Notes: generated from the sequence alone by a model not told the origin. A stretch of 33,617 nucleotides of DNA from JAJXUB01 sp047974805 (GCA_047974805.1 JBKECS010000014.1:1-33617), one strand, 5' to 3'. Shown: positions 24,836-32,932, counted from the stretch's first letter. Program-made: numbers and translations.

Positions 24836-25368
24836 GCCAGCCTCCGTGCGGCGATCCTGGCCCGCTCCGACGCGGCCGCGCCGGCCATGGCTGCGGTGTT
24901 CCCGGTCTGCCACAGGTGACAGATGGCCAGGGCCAAGGCATCGGCGGCGTCGGCCGGACGCGGCGGCTCAGTCAGCCGCAGGATGCGCGTGACCATGGCG
25001 GTGACCTGGGCCTTGCCGGCCCGGCCGGAGCCGGTCACGCTGGCTTTCACCTCGGTCGGGGTATGCAGGGCGACCGGTATGCCACGACGCGAAGCTGCCA
25101 GCAGCGGCACCGCCATGGCCTGTGCGGTGGTCAGCACAGAGGCGACGTTGACGTCGGCGAAGACCCGTTCGATGGCGATCGCTTCTGGTTCGTATCGGTC
25201 CAGCCACTCATCGAGCCGATCCTGCAGGTAGGCCAACCGGTCACCGGTGGCCGCCGAGGCCGGGGTGCGAACGACCCCGACCGCGACCAGGGCTGCGCGC
25301 CCCGCGCGACCGTCGACAACGCCGATCCCGCACCGGGTTAGGCCCGGGTCGACCCCGAGAACACGCAC
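24832..25368 (-). CDS. ruvC: Crossover junction endodeoxyribonuclease RuvC
   Basis: RuvC cuts Holliday junctions symmetrically. The catalytic acids are visible: Asp in LGVDPGLTRCG, Glu in AIAIERVFADVN, and two Asp in PADAADALALAICHL. From GTG at 25368 the protein has 178 residues and begins VRVLGVDPGLTRCG. A longer form from ATG at 25383 adds five residues. GGAAGG lies 7 nt before the GTG and actually overlaps that ATG. The ATG has no ribosome site and sits 6 nt from a LexA-like box, so the GTG is preferred. It is the first gene of ruvC-ruvA-ruvB. Confidence 0.94.
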   Translation of the reverse strand: MRVLGVDPGLTRCGIGVVDGRAGRAALVAVGVVRTPASAATGDRLAYLQDRLDEWLDRYEPEAIAIERVFADVNVASVLTTAQAMAVPLLAASRRGIPVALHTPTEVKASVTGSGRAGKAQVTAMVTRILRLTEPPRPADAADALALAICHLWQTGNTAAMAGAAASERARIAARRLA

Positions 25369-25389
25369 GCCGCCACCTTCCATAATGAT

Positions 25390-25405
25390 CCGAACAAATG
25401 TTCGG
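25390..25405. promoter_or_regulatory. Probable LexA (SOS) operator upstream of ruvCAB
   Basis: CCGAACAAATGTTCGG is an uninterrupted palindrome with 7-bp arms around AA. It contains CGAAC-N4-GTTCG, the known LexA-binding pattern of actinobacteria and Bacillus. It lies 21 nt before the preferred ruvC GTG start, between yebC and ruvC, so LexA bound here could block a promoter of ruvCAB. I recall ruvC being in the LexA regulon of mycobacteria. No lexA gene is in the window. Confidence 0.8.
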
Positions 25406-25490
25406 TGCCACGCTACCGGGCGGCGCGGTCGCCTCGGCGCAGCAACACACCTGAGCCCGGATCAGGCGAGGTGGCCGGTACCGGTTGCGG

Positions 25491-26252
25491 TCAGTCTTCG
25501 TCCTCAAGGGCGGCCAGGACCGCGTCGGGGATATCCGCGTTGGTGAACACGTCCTGCACGTCGTCGGAGTCTTCCAAGGCGTCGACGATCCGGATGACCT
25601 TGCGGGCGCCGTCGGCATCGAGGGTGACTTCCATGGTCGGGACCCAGGAGGCTTCGGCGGAGTCGTATTCGATCCCGGCAGCCTGCAGCGCGGTTCGCAC
25701 GGCCACGACATCTCCTGCCTCGGAGACGACCTCGAGGGACTCGTCGAGCTCGTTGACCTCCTCAGCGCCGGCGTCCAGGACGACATCGAGCACCGAGTCC
25801 TCCGACACCCCGTCCTGGGCCGGCACCATGACGACGCCCTTGCGGTGGAAAAGATAGGCCACCGACCCGGGGTCGGCGAGGCTGCCGCCACCGCGGGTCA
25901 AGGCGGTGCGCACCTCGGCAGCAGCCCGGTTGCGATTGTCGGTCAGGCACTCGATGAGTACCGCAACGCCTCCTGGCGCATACCCCTCATACGTAATCGT
26001 CTCGTAGTTCGCTCCCCCGGCTTCGGCACCGCTGCCCCGCTTGACCGCACGGTCGATGTTGTCGTTGGGCACCGAGGACTTCTTGGCCTTCTGGATCGCG
26101 TCATACAGGGTTGGGTTCCCCGCCGGGTCTCCCCCCCCTGTGCGCGCCGCAACCTCAATGTTTTTGATGAGCTTGGCGAAAAGTTTGCCGCGCTTGGCGT
26201 CGATGGCAGCCTTCTTGTGCTTGGTGGTCGCCCATTTGGAGTGGCCGCTCAT
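25491..26252 (-). CDS. YebC/PmpR-family regulatory or translation factor
   Basis: The 253-residue protein begins with the unmistakable MSGHSKWATTKHKKAAIDAKRGKLF. GNPTLYDAIQKAKKSSVPNDNIDRA, YEGYAPGGVAVLIECLTDNRNR and the acidic C-terminal domain follow. Members have been described as transcriptional regulators and, more recently, as ribosome-associated factors that help translate difficult proline runs. The sequence does not decide between these roles. The ATG at 26252 overlaps the pdxT stop (ATGA). The 122 nt between it and ruvC hold the LexA box and small inverted repeats. Confidence 0.95.
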   Translation of the reverse strand: MSGHSKWATTKHKKAAIDAKRGKLFAKLIKNIEVAARTGGGDPAGNPTLYDAIQKAKKSSVPNDNIDRAVKRGSGAEAGGANYETITYEGYAPGGVAVLIECLTDNRNRAAAEVRTALTRGGGSLADPGSVAYLFHRKGVVMVPAQDGVSEDSVLDVVLDAGAEEVNELDESLEVVSEAGDVVAVRTALQAAGIEYDSAEASWVPTMEVTLDADGARKVIRIVDALEDSDDVQDVFTNADIPDAVLAALEDED

Positions 26253-26848
26253 GCATGGTCCTTCACGGTGTCGACAAAGAGTTGGTGCAGGCGGTGATCG
26301 CCGGTCACCTCCGGGTGAAACGAGGTGGCCAGCAGGCCGCGCTGGCGAACGGCGACGATCCTACCCGCGGCCGGGCCGTGCTCGACTCGGCCAAGGACTT
26401 CGACGTCCGCACCGACCTCCTCGACCCAGGGGGCGCGGATGAACACTGCCCGAACGACTCCGGAGATCCCGGTGAGGTGGATGTCTTCCTCGTAGGAGTC
26501 CACTTGGCGTCCGAAGGCGTTCCGCCGCACCGTCATGTCCAGCCCGCCGAGAGTGCGCTGGTCGGCCTGCCCATCGATGATCCGGTCGGCGAGCATGATC
26601 ATCCCGGCACATGACCCGTAGGCAGGCATCCCGGCGGCCAGACGTGCCCTCAGAGGCTCGTAGAGGCCAAAGGCCCGCACGAGCTTGTCCATCGTCGTCG
26701 ACTCCCCGCCCGGAATGACCAGGCCGTCGACCTGCGCGAGCTCGCCCGCTCGTCGCACGCTGACGGCCTGCACGCCGCAGGCTTGCAGGGCGCCGACGTG
26801 TTCACGCACGTCTCCTTGGACGGCAAGGATGCCGATGGTGGGGTTCAC
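26249..26848 (-). CDS. pdxT: Pyridoxal 5'-phosphate synthase glutaminase subunit
   Basis: PdxT releases ammonia from glutamine and passes it to PdxS for PLP synthesis. The 199-residue class I-like amidotransferase shows GILAVQGDVREH, VIPGGESTTM, the nucleophile Cys80 in AYGSCAGMI, and His178 and Glu180 in FHPE. The start is GTG at 26848. It follows pdxS by 62 nt and overlaps yebC by 4 nt. The gap to pdxS contains one GTATGCC and one GTATGCA, examples of the repeated word described in the findings. Confidence 0.97.
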   Translation of the reverse strand: MNPTIGILAVQGDVREHVGALQACGVQAVSVRRAGELAQVDGLVIPGGESTTMDKLVRAFGLYEPLRARLAAGMPAYGSCAGMIMLADRIIDGQADQRTLGGLDMTVRRNAFGRQVDSYEEDIHLTGISGVVRAVFIRAPWVEEVGADVEVLGRVEHGPAAGRIVAVRQRGLLATSFHPEVTGDHRLHQLFVDTVKDHA

Positions 26849-26910
26849 AAGCCCCAGATGGTATGCCGTGTCCTCACCCGGTGTATGCAGGGCCCGGATG
26901 GCGGTGGGGG

Positions 26911-27813
26911 CTACCAGCCCCGCTCGGCGAGTCGATGCGGTGCCGGGATGTCGTCAACGTTGATGCCGACCATGGCCTCACCGAGGCCCCGGGAAACCTT
27001 GGCGATGACGTCCGGGTCGTCGTGGAACGTCGTCGCTTTGACGATCGCCTCGGCGCGTTGGGCCGGGTTTCCGGACTTGAAGATCCCGGAACCAACGAAA
27101 ACTCCCTCGGCGCCGAGCTGCATCATCATCGCGGCATCCGCCGGGGTGGCGATTCCACCGGCGGTAAACATGACGACGGGCAGCTTCCCTGCCTCAGCGA
27201 CCTCCTTGACCAGGTCATACGGCGCTTGGAGTTCCTTGGCCGCGACGTAGAGCTCATCGGGGCTCATCGAGCGCAACCGGTTGATCTCGCCTCGGATCGA
27301 GCGCATATGCGTCGTCGCGTTGGACACGTCTCCGGTACCCGCCTCCCCCTTGGAGCGGATCATCGCGGCACCTTCAGCGATCCGACGCAGAGCCTCACCG
27401 AGGTTCGTCGCTCCGCAGACGAACGGCACGGTGAACGCCCACTTGTCGATGTGGTTGGCGTAGTCGGCCGGAGTGAGCACCTCGGACTCGTCGATGTAGT
27501 CGACGCCGAGGCTTTGCAGGACTTGGGCTTCGACGAAGTGGCCGATCCGAGCCTTCGCCATGACGGGAATGGAGACTGTCTCGATGATCCCGTCGATCAT
27601 GTCCGGATCGGACATGCGTGACACCCCGCCTTGGGCGCGAATGTCGGCCGGAACCCGCTCGAGGGCCATGACGGCCACGGCACCAGCGTCCTCAGCGATC
27701 TTGGCCTGCTCCGGGGTGACGACGTCCATGATGACGCCGCCCTTGAGCATCTCGGCCATGCCGCGCTTGACACGGGTCGTTCCGGTGGTCGCACTGGGGG
27801 CTCGCATGGTCAT
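26911..27813 (-). CDS. pdxS: Pyridoxal 5'-phosphate synthase subunit PdxS
   Basis: PdxS condenses ribose 5-phosphate, glyceraldehyde 3-phosphate and PdxT-supplied ammonia to PLP. The product from ATG at 27813 has 300 residues. It contains KRGMAEMLKGGVIMDVV, VMAKARIGHFVEA with the substrate-binding Lys87, DYIDESEVLTPAD, PFVCGATNLGEALRRI and FTAGGIATPADAA. GGAAAG lies 6 nt before this ATG. A TTG two codons upstream (27819) and an ATG at 27807 are alternatives. It is highly conserved, and its neighbour pdxT confirms the pathway. Confidence 0.97.
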   Translation of the reverse strand: MTMRAPSATTGTTRVKRGMAEMLKGGVIMDVVTPEQAKIAEDAGAVAVMALERVPADIRAQGGVSRMSDPDMIDGIIETVSIPVMAKARIGHFVEAQVLQSLGVDYIDESEVLTPADYANHIDKWAFTVPFVCGATNLGEALRRIAEGAAMIRSKGEAGTGDVSNATTHMRSIRGEINRLRSMSPDELYVAAKELQAPYDLVKEVAEAGKLPVVMFTAGGIATPADAAMMMQLGAEGVFVGSGIFKSGNPAQRAEAIVKATTFHDDPDVIAKVSRGLGEAMVGINVDDIPAPHRLAERGW

Positions 27814-27911
27814 TGACAACTTTCCGGTGTTGAGGGACTGGCCGCTCGGCCGTCGACGCCGCCCAGTCTAGATGCCTCAGCGAAGGGTGCGGTTCCACCC
27901 ACTGGCATGCG

Positions 27912-28526
27912 TTAGGCCGGAACCTGGCCACTCCCCGGCCGGGCGTCGTCGAACTCCACGAGCCCGGGATTACTGGCGTGACCGGCCAAGTGAAAGAGAC
28001 GGACCACCGGCTTGGCGCGCATACGGTGAACGTCACGCACCGCGTTGTTGTGAAACTGGCGTGCCATCTGGACTCGTGTAGCGGCGGCATCGACCCGCTC
28101 CAGGGCGGCTCCGGCGACCCCGTTCCTGCTCGTCAAGTCCTGGATGACCGGTGGCGTCAACGCAGCATGCAGGGCCGCCGTCAGGTCAGCCTCGACCGAT
28201 TCCCGCCCCGCGAATTGCACCCCGTCCAGTGGGTCATCCGCCACCGTTTGCACCGGGTGCAGGTCGAGGCTCTCCGAGGCAGCCGAGGCAAGCAACAGGG
28301 AACTGGCCGGATCCAACCCCCCGGAGTTGGCCAGTTCCAAGGTGGCTTCGGCGCGCCGGACCAGTTGGGCGTCCAGCGCGGCCAATGCCCCCTCCGCCCG
28401 GGCGTGCAGTCGATCGAGTCGGGCGGCGCTGTATGAGAGATACCAGGCGATGATCAGCAGAACCACGCCGATGGTGATGGCCCACCACCAGTCCTCAGTC
28501 ATGCGAGCACCGCCGGTTCGCGTCAT
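27912..28526 (-). CDS. Single-pass membrane protein, LemA-like
   Basis: The 204-residue product has one N-terminal helix (about 13-33, WAITIGVVLLIIAWYLSYS). A long helical region follows whose start, RLHARAEGALAALDAQLVRR, resembles the LemA family pattern of an Asn/Asp-rich helix with a Q-L-x-R-R motif. The C-terminal part includes NNAVRDVHRMRAKPVVRLF. LemA function is unknown. In mycobacteria a membrane/NUDIX protein occupies a similar place between pdxS and pimA, from memory. Start uncertain: ATG at 28526, or ATG at 28502 (MTEDWWW); neither has a strong ribosome site. It lies 21 nt after pimA. Confidence 0.75.
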   Translation of the reverse strand: MTRTGGARMTEDWWWAITIGVVLLIIAWYLSYSAARLDRLHARAEGALAALDAQLVRRAEATLELANSGGLDPASSLLLASAASESLDLHPVQTVADDPLDGVQFAGRESVEADLTAALHAALTPPVIQDLTSRNGVAGAALERVDAAATRVQMARQFHNNAVRDVHRMRAKPVVRLFHLAGHASNPGLVEFDDARPGSGQVPA

Positions 28527-28547
28527 GCCATGGCTGCCACTCCTGGG

Positions 28548-29717
28548 TCATGTGGCTCGGCCCGGACGGAACAGACGGGACCACACTCCCGAGGGCATGG
28601 TGTGGTCGGCAGCGACCAGGACGGTCTCGTAGACGGCCATGACGTCGTCGGCCACGAGATGCCAGTCGAAACGAGCAGCGCGTTCCTGGCCGGCGCGGGA
28701 GAGTTCGACAGCGCGTGCGGGGTTGGCCAGCACGCGCATTATGGCGCCGGCTAGGGCCTCTGGATCCCCGGTCGAGAAGACTTCTCCGGCGCTGGGGCGG
28801 CCGAGGACCCGGACGAACGCATCCAGATCGCTGGCGATCACGGGTGCGCCGGAGGCCATCGCCTCGACCAGGACAATGCCGAAGCTCTCTCCTCCGGTCT
28901 GCGGTGCGACATAGGCAGATACCGAGGCCAAAAGCGATGCCTTCGCGGGCTCATCGATTTGGCCGAGGAAGGTTGTCGCTGCCGCGACCGAGTCCGGCAG
29001 GTGGCTGCCGATCGCCTCAGCGTTGCCCGGTCCGGCGACGAGTAGCCGGGTTTGAGGTGACCGGTGAAGCACCAGTTCCATCGCAGCGGTGAGTACGGCC
29101 AGCCCCTTGCGAGGTTCCTCGATCCTGCCGAGAAAGGCCACCGTCGGTGCCCCCGCAGTACCGAGCCATTCTGGGCGGGGTGCGGCCTGACGAAAGGTAC
29201 CCGTGTTGACCCCGTTGGGGATGACGATGACGTCTCCGCCCAGGTGCGCGGTGACCGTGCTGCGGGCATTTTCAGAGACGGCGATCCGCCCGAGGATCTT
29301 CTCCAGGCTTGGCCGCAGCAAGGGATAAGCCGCCTGCATGGCGCGGGACTTCGGCATGCTCGTATGAAACGTCGCGACCACCGGCGCTTCGGCCGACCAC
29401 AGGGTGAGCAGGGAAAGGCTCGGGGTGACCGGTTCGTGGATATGGAGCACGTCGAACTGGTTCTCCGACAGCCATCGGTTGACCCGCGCAGTCGTGACCG
29501 GACCGAAGTTCACCCGGGCGATGGACCCGTTGTAGGGCACCGGGACGGCGCGTCCGCACGGAACGACGTAGGCCGGTGAATCCCCTTCGTCGTCGCCGGG
29601 GGCGAGGACCGAGACCTCATGCCCTTGACGGAGGAAGTGCTCTGCGAGGTCGCGCACGTGGAACTGGACCCCACCGGGCACGTCGAACGAATACGGACAC
29701 ACCAGTCCGATCCTCAT
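28548..29717 (-). CDS. pimA: Phosphatidylinositol mannosyltransferase PimA
   Basis: PimA adds the first mannose from GDP-mannose to phosphatidylinositol on the inner face of the membrane. The 389-residue GT-B (GT4) enzyme starts MRIGLVCPYSFDVPGGVQ. It has HIHEPVTPSLSLL, the acceptor-site segment TFHTSMPKSRAM, PNGVNTGTF, the donor-binding GRIEEPRKGL and the E-x7-E motif GGESFGIVLVEAMASG. Context is decisive: the PIM acyltransferase and PIP synthase genes lie directly upstream. The gene points to a cell envelope with PIM glycolipids. The gap to the upstream gene is 85 nt. Confidence 0.95.
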   Translation of the reverse strand: MRIGLVCPYSFDVPGGVQFHVRDLAEHFLRQGHEVSVLAPGDDEGDSPAYVVPCGRAVPVPYNGSIARVNFGPVTTARVNRWLSENQFDVLHIHEPVTPSLSLLTLWSAEAPVVATFHTSMPKSRAMQAAYPLLRPSLEKILGRIAVSENARSTVTAHLGGDVIVIPNGVNTGTFRQAAPRPEWLGTAGAPTVAFLGRIEEPRKGLAVLTAAMELVLHRSPQTRLLVAGPGNAEAIGSHLPDSVAAATTFLGQIDEPAKASLLASVSAYVAPQTGGESFGIVLVEAMASGAPVIASDLDAFVRVLGRPSAGEVFSTGDPEALAGAIMRVLANPARAVELSRAGQERAARFDWHLVADDVMAVYETVLVAADHTMPSGVWSRLFRPGRAT

Positions 29718-29802
29718 CCGTCCGCTCCCGTCGCCCTGCCATGCCGAGTGGGTCCCAATCCGTGTTATCGAACACCGTAGCGCCCCGGGCCGCTCATGTC
29801 GG

Positions 29803-30699
29803 CTAGGAGAAGTACCGCTGCATCATGTGCCAATCCTCGGTATGCGCGGTGATCGCCTGCCCCAGGACCCCGGCGCAGGCGCGGGTCATCGCTTCAACCC
29901 GCTCTCTGGTCGTGCCCACACCGGGATCACCCACTGGATCGTGGAAGGTCACCACGGTGCGCCATCGGCCGGGCAAGTCGGGGGCATCTTCATAGCTGAT
30001 GGACACCGGGAAGAGCGCGGCCCGACGCCGGACGGCCAAGGTCGCGGGCCCGGGCGCCACGCGTACCGGATGGCCACACAGGGTCGCCGGCACGCCGGTA
30101 TGGGTCAGGTCGCGATCGGCCAGCAGTGGCATAACCACCCCGGGCCGCAACGCCTCGACCAGAGCCGGAAAGACGTCGGCCCCGCCGGTCAAGGGGAGGA
30201 TGGTCAAGCCCAGATGCTCCCGATAGCTGAGGAACTCCTGGAAGACCTCTTCCGGTTTGAGCCGCTCCGCAACGGTAACCACCGGCCCGAGGTGGGTGAT
30301 CCCCCAGGCTCCGGCGAGATCCCAGTTGCCCATATGCCCCAAGAAACAGACGACAGGTTGGCCGTCGGAAAGGGCCCGCAGGACAGGCCCGTCCCCCACC
30401 ACGCGGATCCGCGCCATGATGTGCGCCGGGGTCATCGACGGTAACCGAAACGCCTCGCACCAGTACCGCAGGTAGCTGCGGACTCCGGCCCTGACCAGGT
30501 CATCGAGTTCGGTTGTCGTGAGTTCGGGACGGACGGTGGCGTAGTTGTCGCGCAGATATTGGACGGAGCGTCCACCGCGGGCATACGTGACGTCCGCGAT
30601 TCGCTCGAACAGCGCGTATGCCGCCGCCTCAGGAAGCCGTTTCACCGCAGCCCAGCCAAGTCGAAACGCGGCCGTCGTGGCCCGATCGGTCAGGAGCAT
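29803..30699 (-). CDS. patA: Phosphatidylinositol mannoside acyltransferase (LpxL/HtrB family)
   Basis: PatA transfers an acyl chain to the mannose of PIM. The 298-residue protein belongs to the lysophospholipid acyltransferase/HtrB family: the catalytic H-x4-D is His122 and Asp127 in LGHMGNWDLAG. PLLADRDLTHTG and RVAPGPATLAVRR contain further family features, with a membrane-associating N-terminal region. The ATG at 30699 lies 2 nt after the pgsA stop and pimA follows, so the three genes form one PIM unit. The call rests on family motif plus context. Confidence 0.9.
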   Translation of the reverse strand: MLLTDRATTAAFRLGWAAVKRLPEAAAYALFERIADVTYARGGRSVQYLRDNYATVRPELTTTELDDLVRAGVRSYLRYWCEAFRLPSMTPAHIMARIRVVGDGPVLRALSDGQPVVCFLGHMGNWDLAGAWGITHLGPVVTVAERLKPEEVFQEFLSYREHLGLTILPLTGGADVFPALVEALRPGVVMPLLADRDLTHTGVPATLCGHPVRVAPGPATLAVRRRAALFPVSISYEDAPDLPGRWRTVVTFHDPVGDPGVGTTRERVEAMTRACAGVLGQAITAHTEDWHMMQRYFS

Positions 30700-30701
30700 G
30701 T

Positions 30702-31322
30702 TTAGGCCTTCGGTGCCGCGGCGATCGCCTGACGGCGCACTGTCAACATCCGTTGAACGATGGTCACTGCGCTGGCCACAGCGAGCAGGGCGAGGACAGC
30801 TTCGAGCACCACTTCAGGCAGTCCCAGGCCGACCAGCCCGGTTGTGACCAGGACGACGACAAGCCGGTCCGCCCGCTCGGCGATCCCGACGTTGGCCGTG
30901 AAGTCCAGGCCCTCGGCACGCGCCTTGGTATAGGAGACCACACCCCCGAGGATGAGACAGGCCAGTGCCAGGCCGGCCATGACCCGGGACGCCCCGCCCC
31001 CGGCATACCAGAGCACCAGTCCGCCGAAGATGGCCGCGTCACCGACCCGGTCGAGGGTGGAGTCCAGGAATGCCCCCCAGCGGCTGGATCGGCCGGACAT
31101 CCGGGCCATGATCCCATCGAGGGTGTCGGAGAAGACGAAGACGGTGATGACGATCGTGCCGATGAAAAACTCGTGCCGGGGATAGAACGCCAGCGCACCG
31201 ACGCACACGCCGAGCGTTCCGACAACCGTGACGATGTCGGGGCTGATCCCCAACCGAACCAACACGGCCGCCAGCGGGGTGAAGAGCTTGGTGACGAACG
31301 CTCGCGCGAATCTGTTGAGCAT
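30702..31322 (-). CDS. pgsA: Phosphatidylinositol phosphate synthase (CDP-alcohol phosphotransferase)
   Basis: This integral membrane enzyme makes phosphatidylinositol phosphate from CDP-diacylglycerol and inositol phosphate, the precursor of PIMs. The 206-residue protein carries the complete family signature D-x2-D-G-x2-A-R-x8-G-x3-D-x3-D at 66-91 (Asp66, Asp69, Gly70, Ala73, Arg74, Gly83, Asp87, Asp91). It has about six membrane helices. It lies 25 nt after the HIT gene. The symbol pgsA follows mycobacterial use (pgsA1); it is not the glycerophosphate enzyme, judged by context. Confidence 0.93.
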   Translation of the reverse strand: MLNRFARAFVTKLFTPLAAVLVRLGISPDIVTVVGTLGVCVGALAFYPRHEFFIGTIVITVFVFSDTLDGIMARMSGRSSRWGAFLDSTLDRVGDAAIFGGLVLWYAGGGASRVMAGLALACLILGGVVSYTKARAEGLDFTANVGIAERADRLVVVLVTTGLVGLGLPEVVLEAVLALLAVASAVTIVQRMLTVRRQAIAAAPKA

Positions 31323-31347
31323 GGTGTCGCCAGCCTAACGGCCGCGG

Positions 31348-31899
31348 TCAACCCGTCGGTTCGCCGGGCCATGCCCGGGTCAGCCGCTGCCGGGTGTCCT
31401 CGAGCAGAGCCGGCAGTGCCTTGGTGTGCGCGATGATCGGAAGGAAGTTGGCGTCGCCGGACCAGCGCGGCACGATGTGTTGGTGCAGGTGAGCGGCTAC
31501 TCCAGCGCCAGCGACTGCGCCCTGGTTCATGCCGAGGTTGAACCCGGCCGGGGAACTGGCAGCGTGCAACGCATGGATCCCCGCCTTGGTCAGCTCGGAG
31601 AATTCTTCCGTCTCGGCATCGGTCAGGTCGATATAGCCGCTGATGTGCCGGTAGGGGCAGACGAGTAGGTGGCCAGGGTTGTACGGGAAGAGGTTGAGCA
31701 CCACGTAGCACGTCCTGCCGCGGTGGACAATCAGGCCGGTGGAGTCGTCCTTGCCAGGGGCGGCGCAAAACGGGCAGTCTTCCCCCGGGTCCGGGCTCGG
31801 CCGATCCCCCTCGACATAGGCCAGTCGATGCGGGGTCCATAATCGCTCGAACCCATCGGGCTCCCCAGGCAGGGACGGCGCTGGCTCCAGGGACACCAT
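31348..31899 (-). CDS. HIT-family nucleotide hydrolase/phosphorylase
   Basis: The 183-residue protein has the histidine triad H-x-H-x-H at residues 137-141 (AHLHQHIVPRW), plus VVLNLFPYNPGHLLVCPYRH before it. CPFC at 42-45 suggests a zinc site. The mycobacterial protein in the same place was described as an AP4A phosphorylase, so degradation of diadenosine polyphosphates is the best guess. The ATG at 31899 has AGGA 8 nt upstream. It lies upstream of pgsA in the same direction and is divergent from the small membrane protein gene at 31967. Confidence 0.93.
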   Translation of the reverse strand: MVSLEPAPSLPGEPDGFERLWTPHRLAYVEGDRPSPDPGEDCPFCAAPGKDDSTGLIVHRGRTCYVVLNLFPYNPGHLLVCPYRHISGYIDLTDAETEEFSELTKAGIHALHAASSPAGFNLGMNQGAVAGAGVAAHLHQHIVPRWSGDANFLPIIAHTKALPALLEDTRQRLTRAWPGEPTG

Positions 31900-31966
31900 G
31901 ATGCGATCCTAGGTCCATGACGACACGGGGCGGATCCGGCATGGTCGACCGAGGGTCCGAGGGCTT

Positions 31967-32284
31967 GTGCAGATCTTGGTGAATGTCACCGTGTGGGCCA
32001 GCTGGCTGGCGGCGCTGTCCTGTCTCGGGCTCCTCGTCTGGCTGGGGTTCCAGCGCCGCCGACTTCAGGACTGGGTCGGTTGGCTCCCGCTCCCGCTGAT
32101 TCCGGCGCTGATCGCGGTTGGTTGGGGAGAGCCCGTGTGGATTCTGGGGTCGTGTTCGATCCTGCTGATCTATTGCCTGGCCGGTGTGCAACTGGCCCAC
32201 AGACGCTGGCGCCTGACCGCGGATCCTGAGCTCAGTATCGATGCCTGGGATCGCGATGAGCCGAAGAGACGGACGCGCGGGTGA
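31967..32284 (+). CDS. Small hypothetical membrane protein
   Basis: The family is not recognised. The 105-residue product is predicted to span the membrane two or three times: about 6-26 (VTVWASWLAALSCLGLLVWL), 38-53 and 57-76. A charged tail rich in Arg and Asp follows. Codons are strongly GC-ending, which supports a real gene. The start is taken as GTG at 31967 with GAGG 4 nt upstream; a GTG at 31979 is an alternative. It is the only plus-strand gene in the last 16.8 kb and lies between two minus-strand genes. Confidence 0.65.
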   Translation: MQILVNVTVWASWLAALSCLGLLVWLGFQRRRLQDWVGWLPLPLIPALIAVGWGEPVWILGSCSILLIYCLAGVQLAHRRWRLTADPELSIDAWDRDEPKRRTRG

Positions 32285-32294
32285 CACCGCTATG

Positions 32295-32726
32295 TCAGGT
32301 CGGCATGTCAGGCCCGACCGATTCCGCGATTACGTCGATGTCGGCGTTGCCCTTCGCCCATCGACCGGCCTCGCTGAGGAGCCGGGTCTCCAATCCGGTA
32401 TCGCGCAACGCCGACGTGACAAACATCAGCTCCAACCGGAGCTTGCGGCGGCGGCCTGCCGTGGCTGTGGGCAGCACGGGTTCGATGCGCCCGTGGAGTA
32501 CCGCCAAAGGCTTGCCGCGAGGATCTTCGGCCAACCACCCGATGCGGTCCTGGTCAGCCAGCCAGGCGTCGGCAAACAGGTCGAGGAAGCCTTGCTGAGG
32601 TGACTGACCCCGCTCCCGCATCCGCTGAATATGCAGGGCCCCGACACCCAAAACGTCCTGCGGGCAAACCAGGCGCACCGTGACCGCAGTACGCAAAGCT
32701 CGGGGCGTACAACTCGTGCGGTCCAT
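32295..32726 (-). CDS. GNAT-like N-acetyltransferase (diverged)
   Basis: The 143-residue protein fits the GNAT fold by pattern: an N-terminal VRLVCPQDVLGVGALHIQRM, a beta strand IGWLAEDPRGKPLAVLHGR, then LMFVTSALRDTGLETRLLSEA. The last segment resembles the acetyl-CoA binding motif R/Q-x-x-G-x-G/A, here R-D-T-G-L-E, so the last small residue is replaced by Glu. The substrate is unknown. The ribosome site is poor (GGAG only 2 nt from the ATG), so the start is uncertain. Convergent with the plus-strand membrane gene, 10 nt away. Confidence 0.6.
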   Translation of the reverse strand: MDRTSCTPRALRTAVTVRLVCPQDVLGVGALHIQRMRERGQSPQQGFLDLFADAWLADQDRIGWLAEDPRGKPLAVLHGRIEPVLPTATAGRRRKLRLELMFVTSALRDTGLETRLLSEAGRWAKGNADIDVIAESVGPDMPT

Positions 32727-32887
32727 GACTCCATCATGAAGCGACGACGCACCCGCGACAACAGGTGCGCCGGTCGCGCCGCGCCGGCAGGTGAGTTCGC
32801 GGGAATTCCGGGGCCGTCCTTAACTGATGACTCGTGGCTTAGGCATTCCATCCTGTGGTCTTTGGCTGCCAGGAACTTCGCTAGGAC

Positions 32888-32932
32888 AACCGGAGCTTCG
32901 CAAGGCAAGGCTTCCCTTGCCAACCTCTGGTT
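32888..32932. other. Hairpin downstream of thrS, possible terminator or structured RNA
   Basis: GGCAAGG at 32904-32910 and CCTTGCC at 32915-32921 form a perfect 7-bp stem with the 4-base loop CTTC. An outer stem, 32888-32895 with 32925-32932, pairs at 8 positions if one G-U pair is allowed on the plus strand. It begins 40 bases beyond the thrS stop. No T run follows in either direction. The rest of 32727-32971 shows no gene. Confidence 0.4.

Noticed and set aside
25420..25490. Possible terminator after yebC (inverted repeat CCTGA/TCAGG and CCGGTACCGG)
   Set aside because: Short, competing stems without a T run; not strong enough to annotate.
30764..32287. Minus-strand open frame of 507 codons across pgsA and the HIT gene
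   Set aside because: It overlaps pgsA and the HIT gene out of frame; composition is Pro/Arg/Ser shadow.
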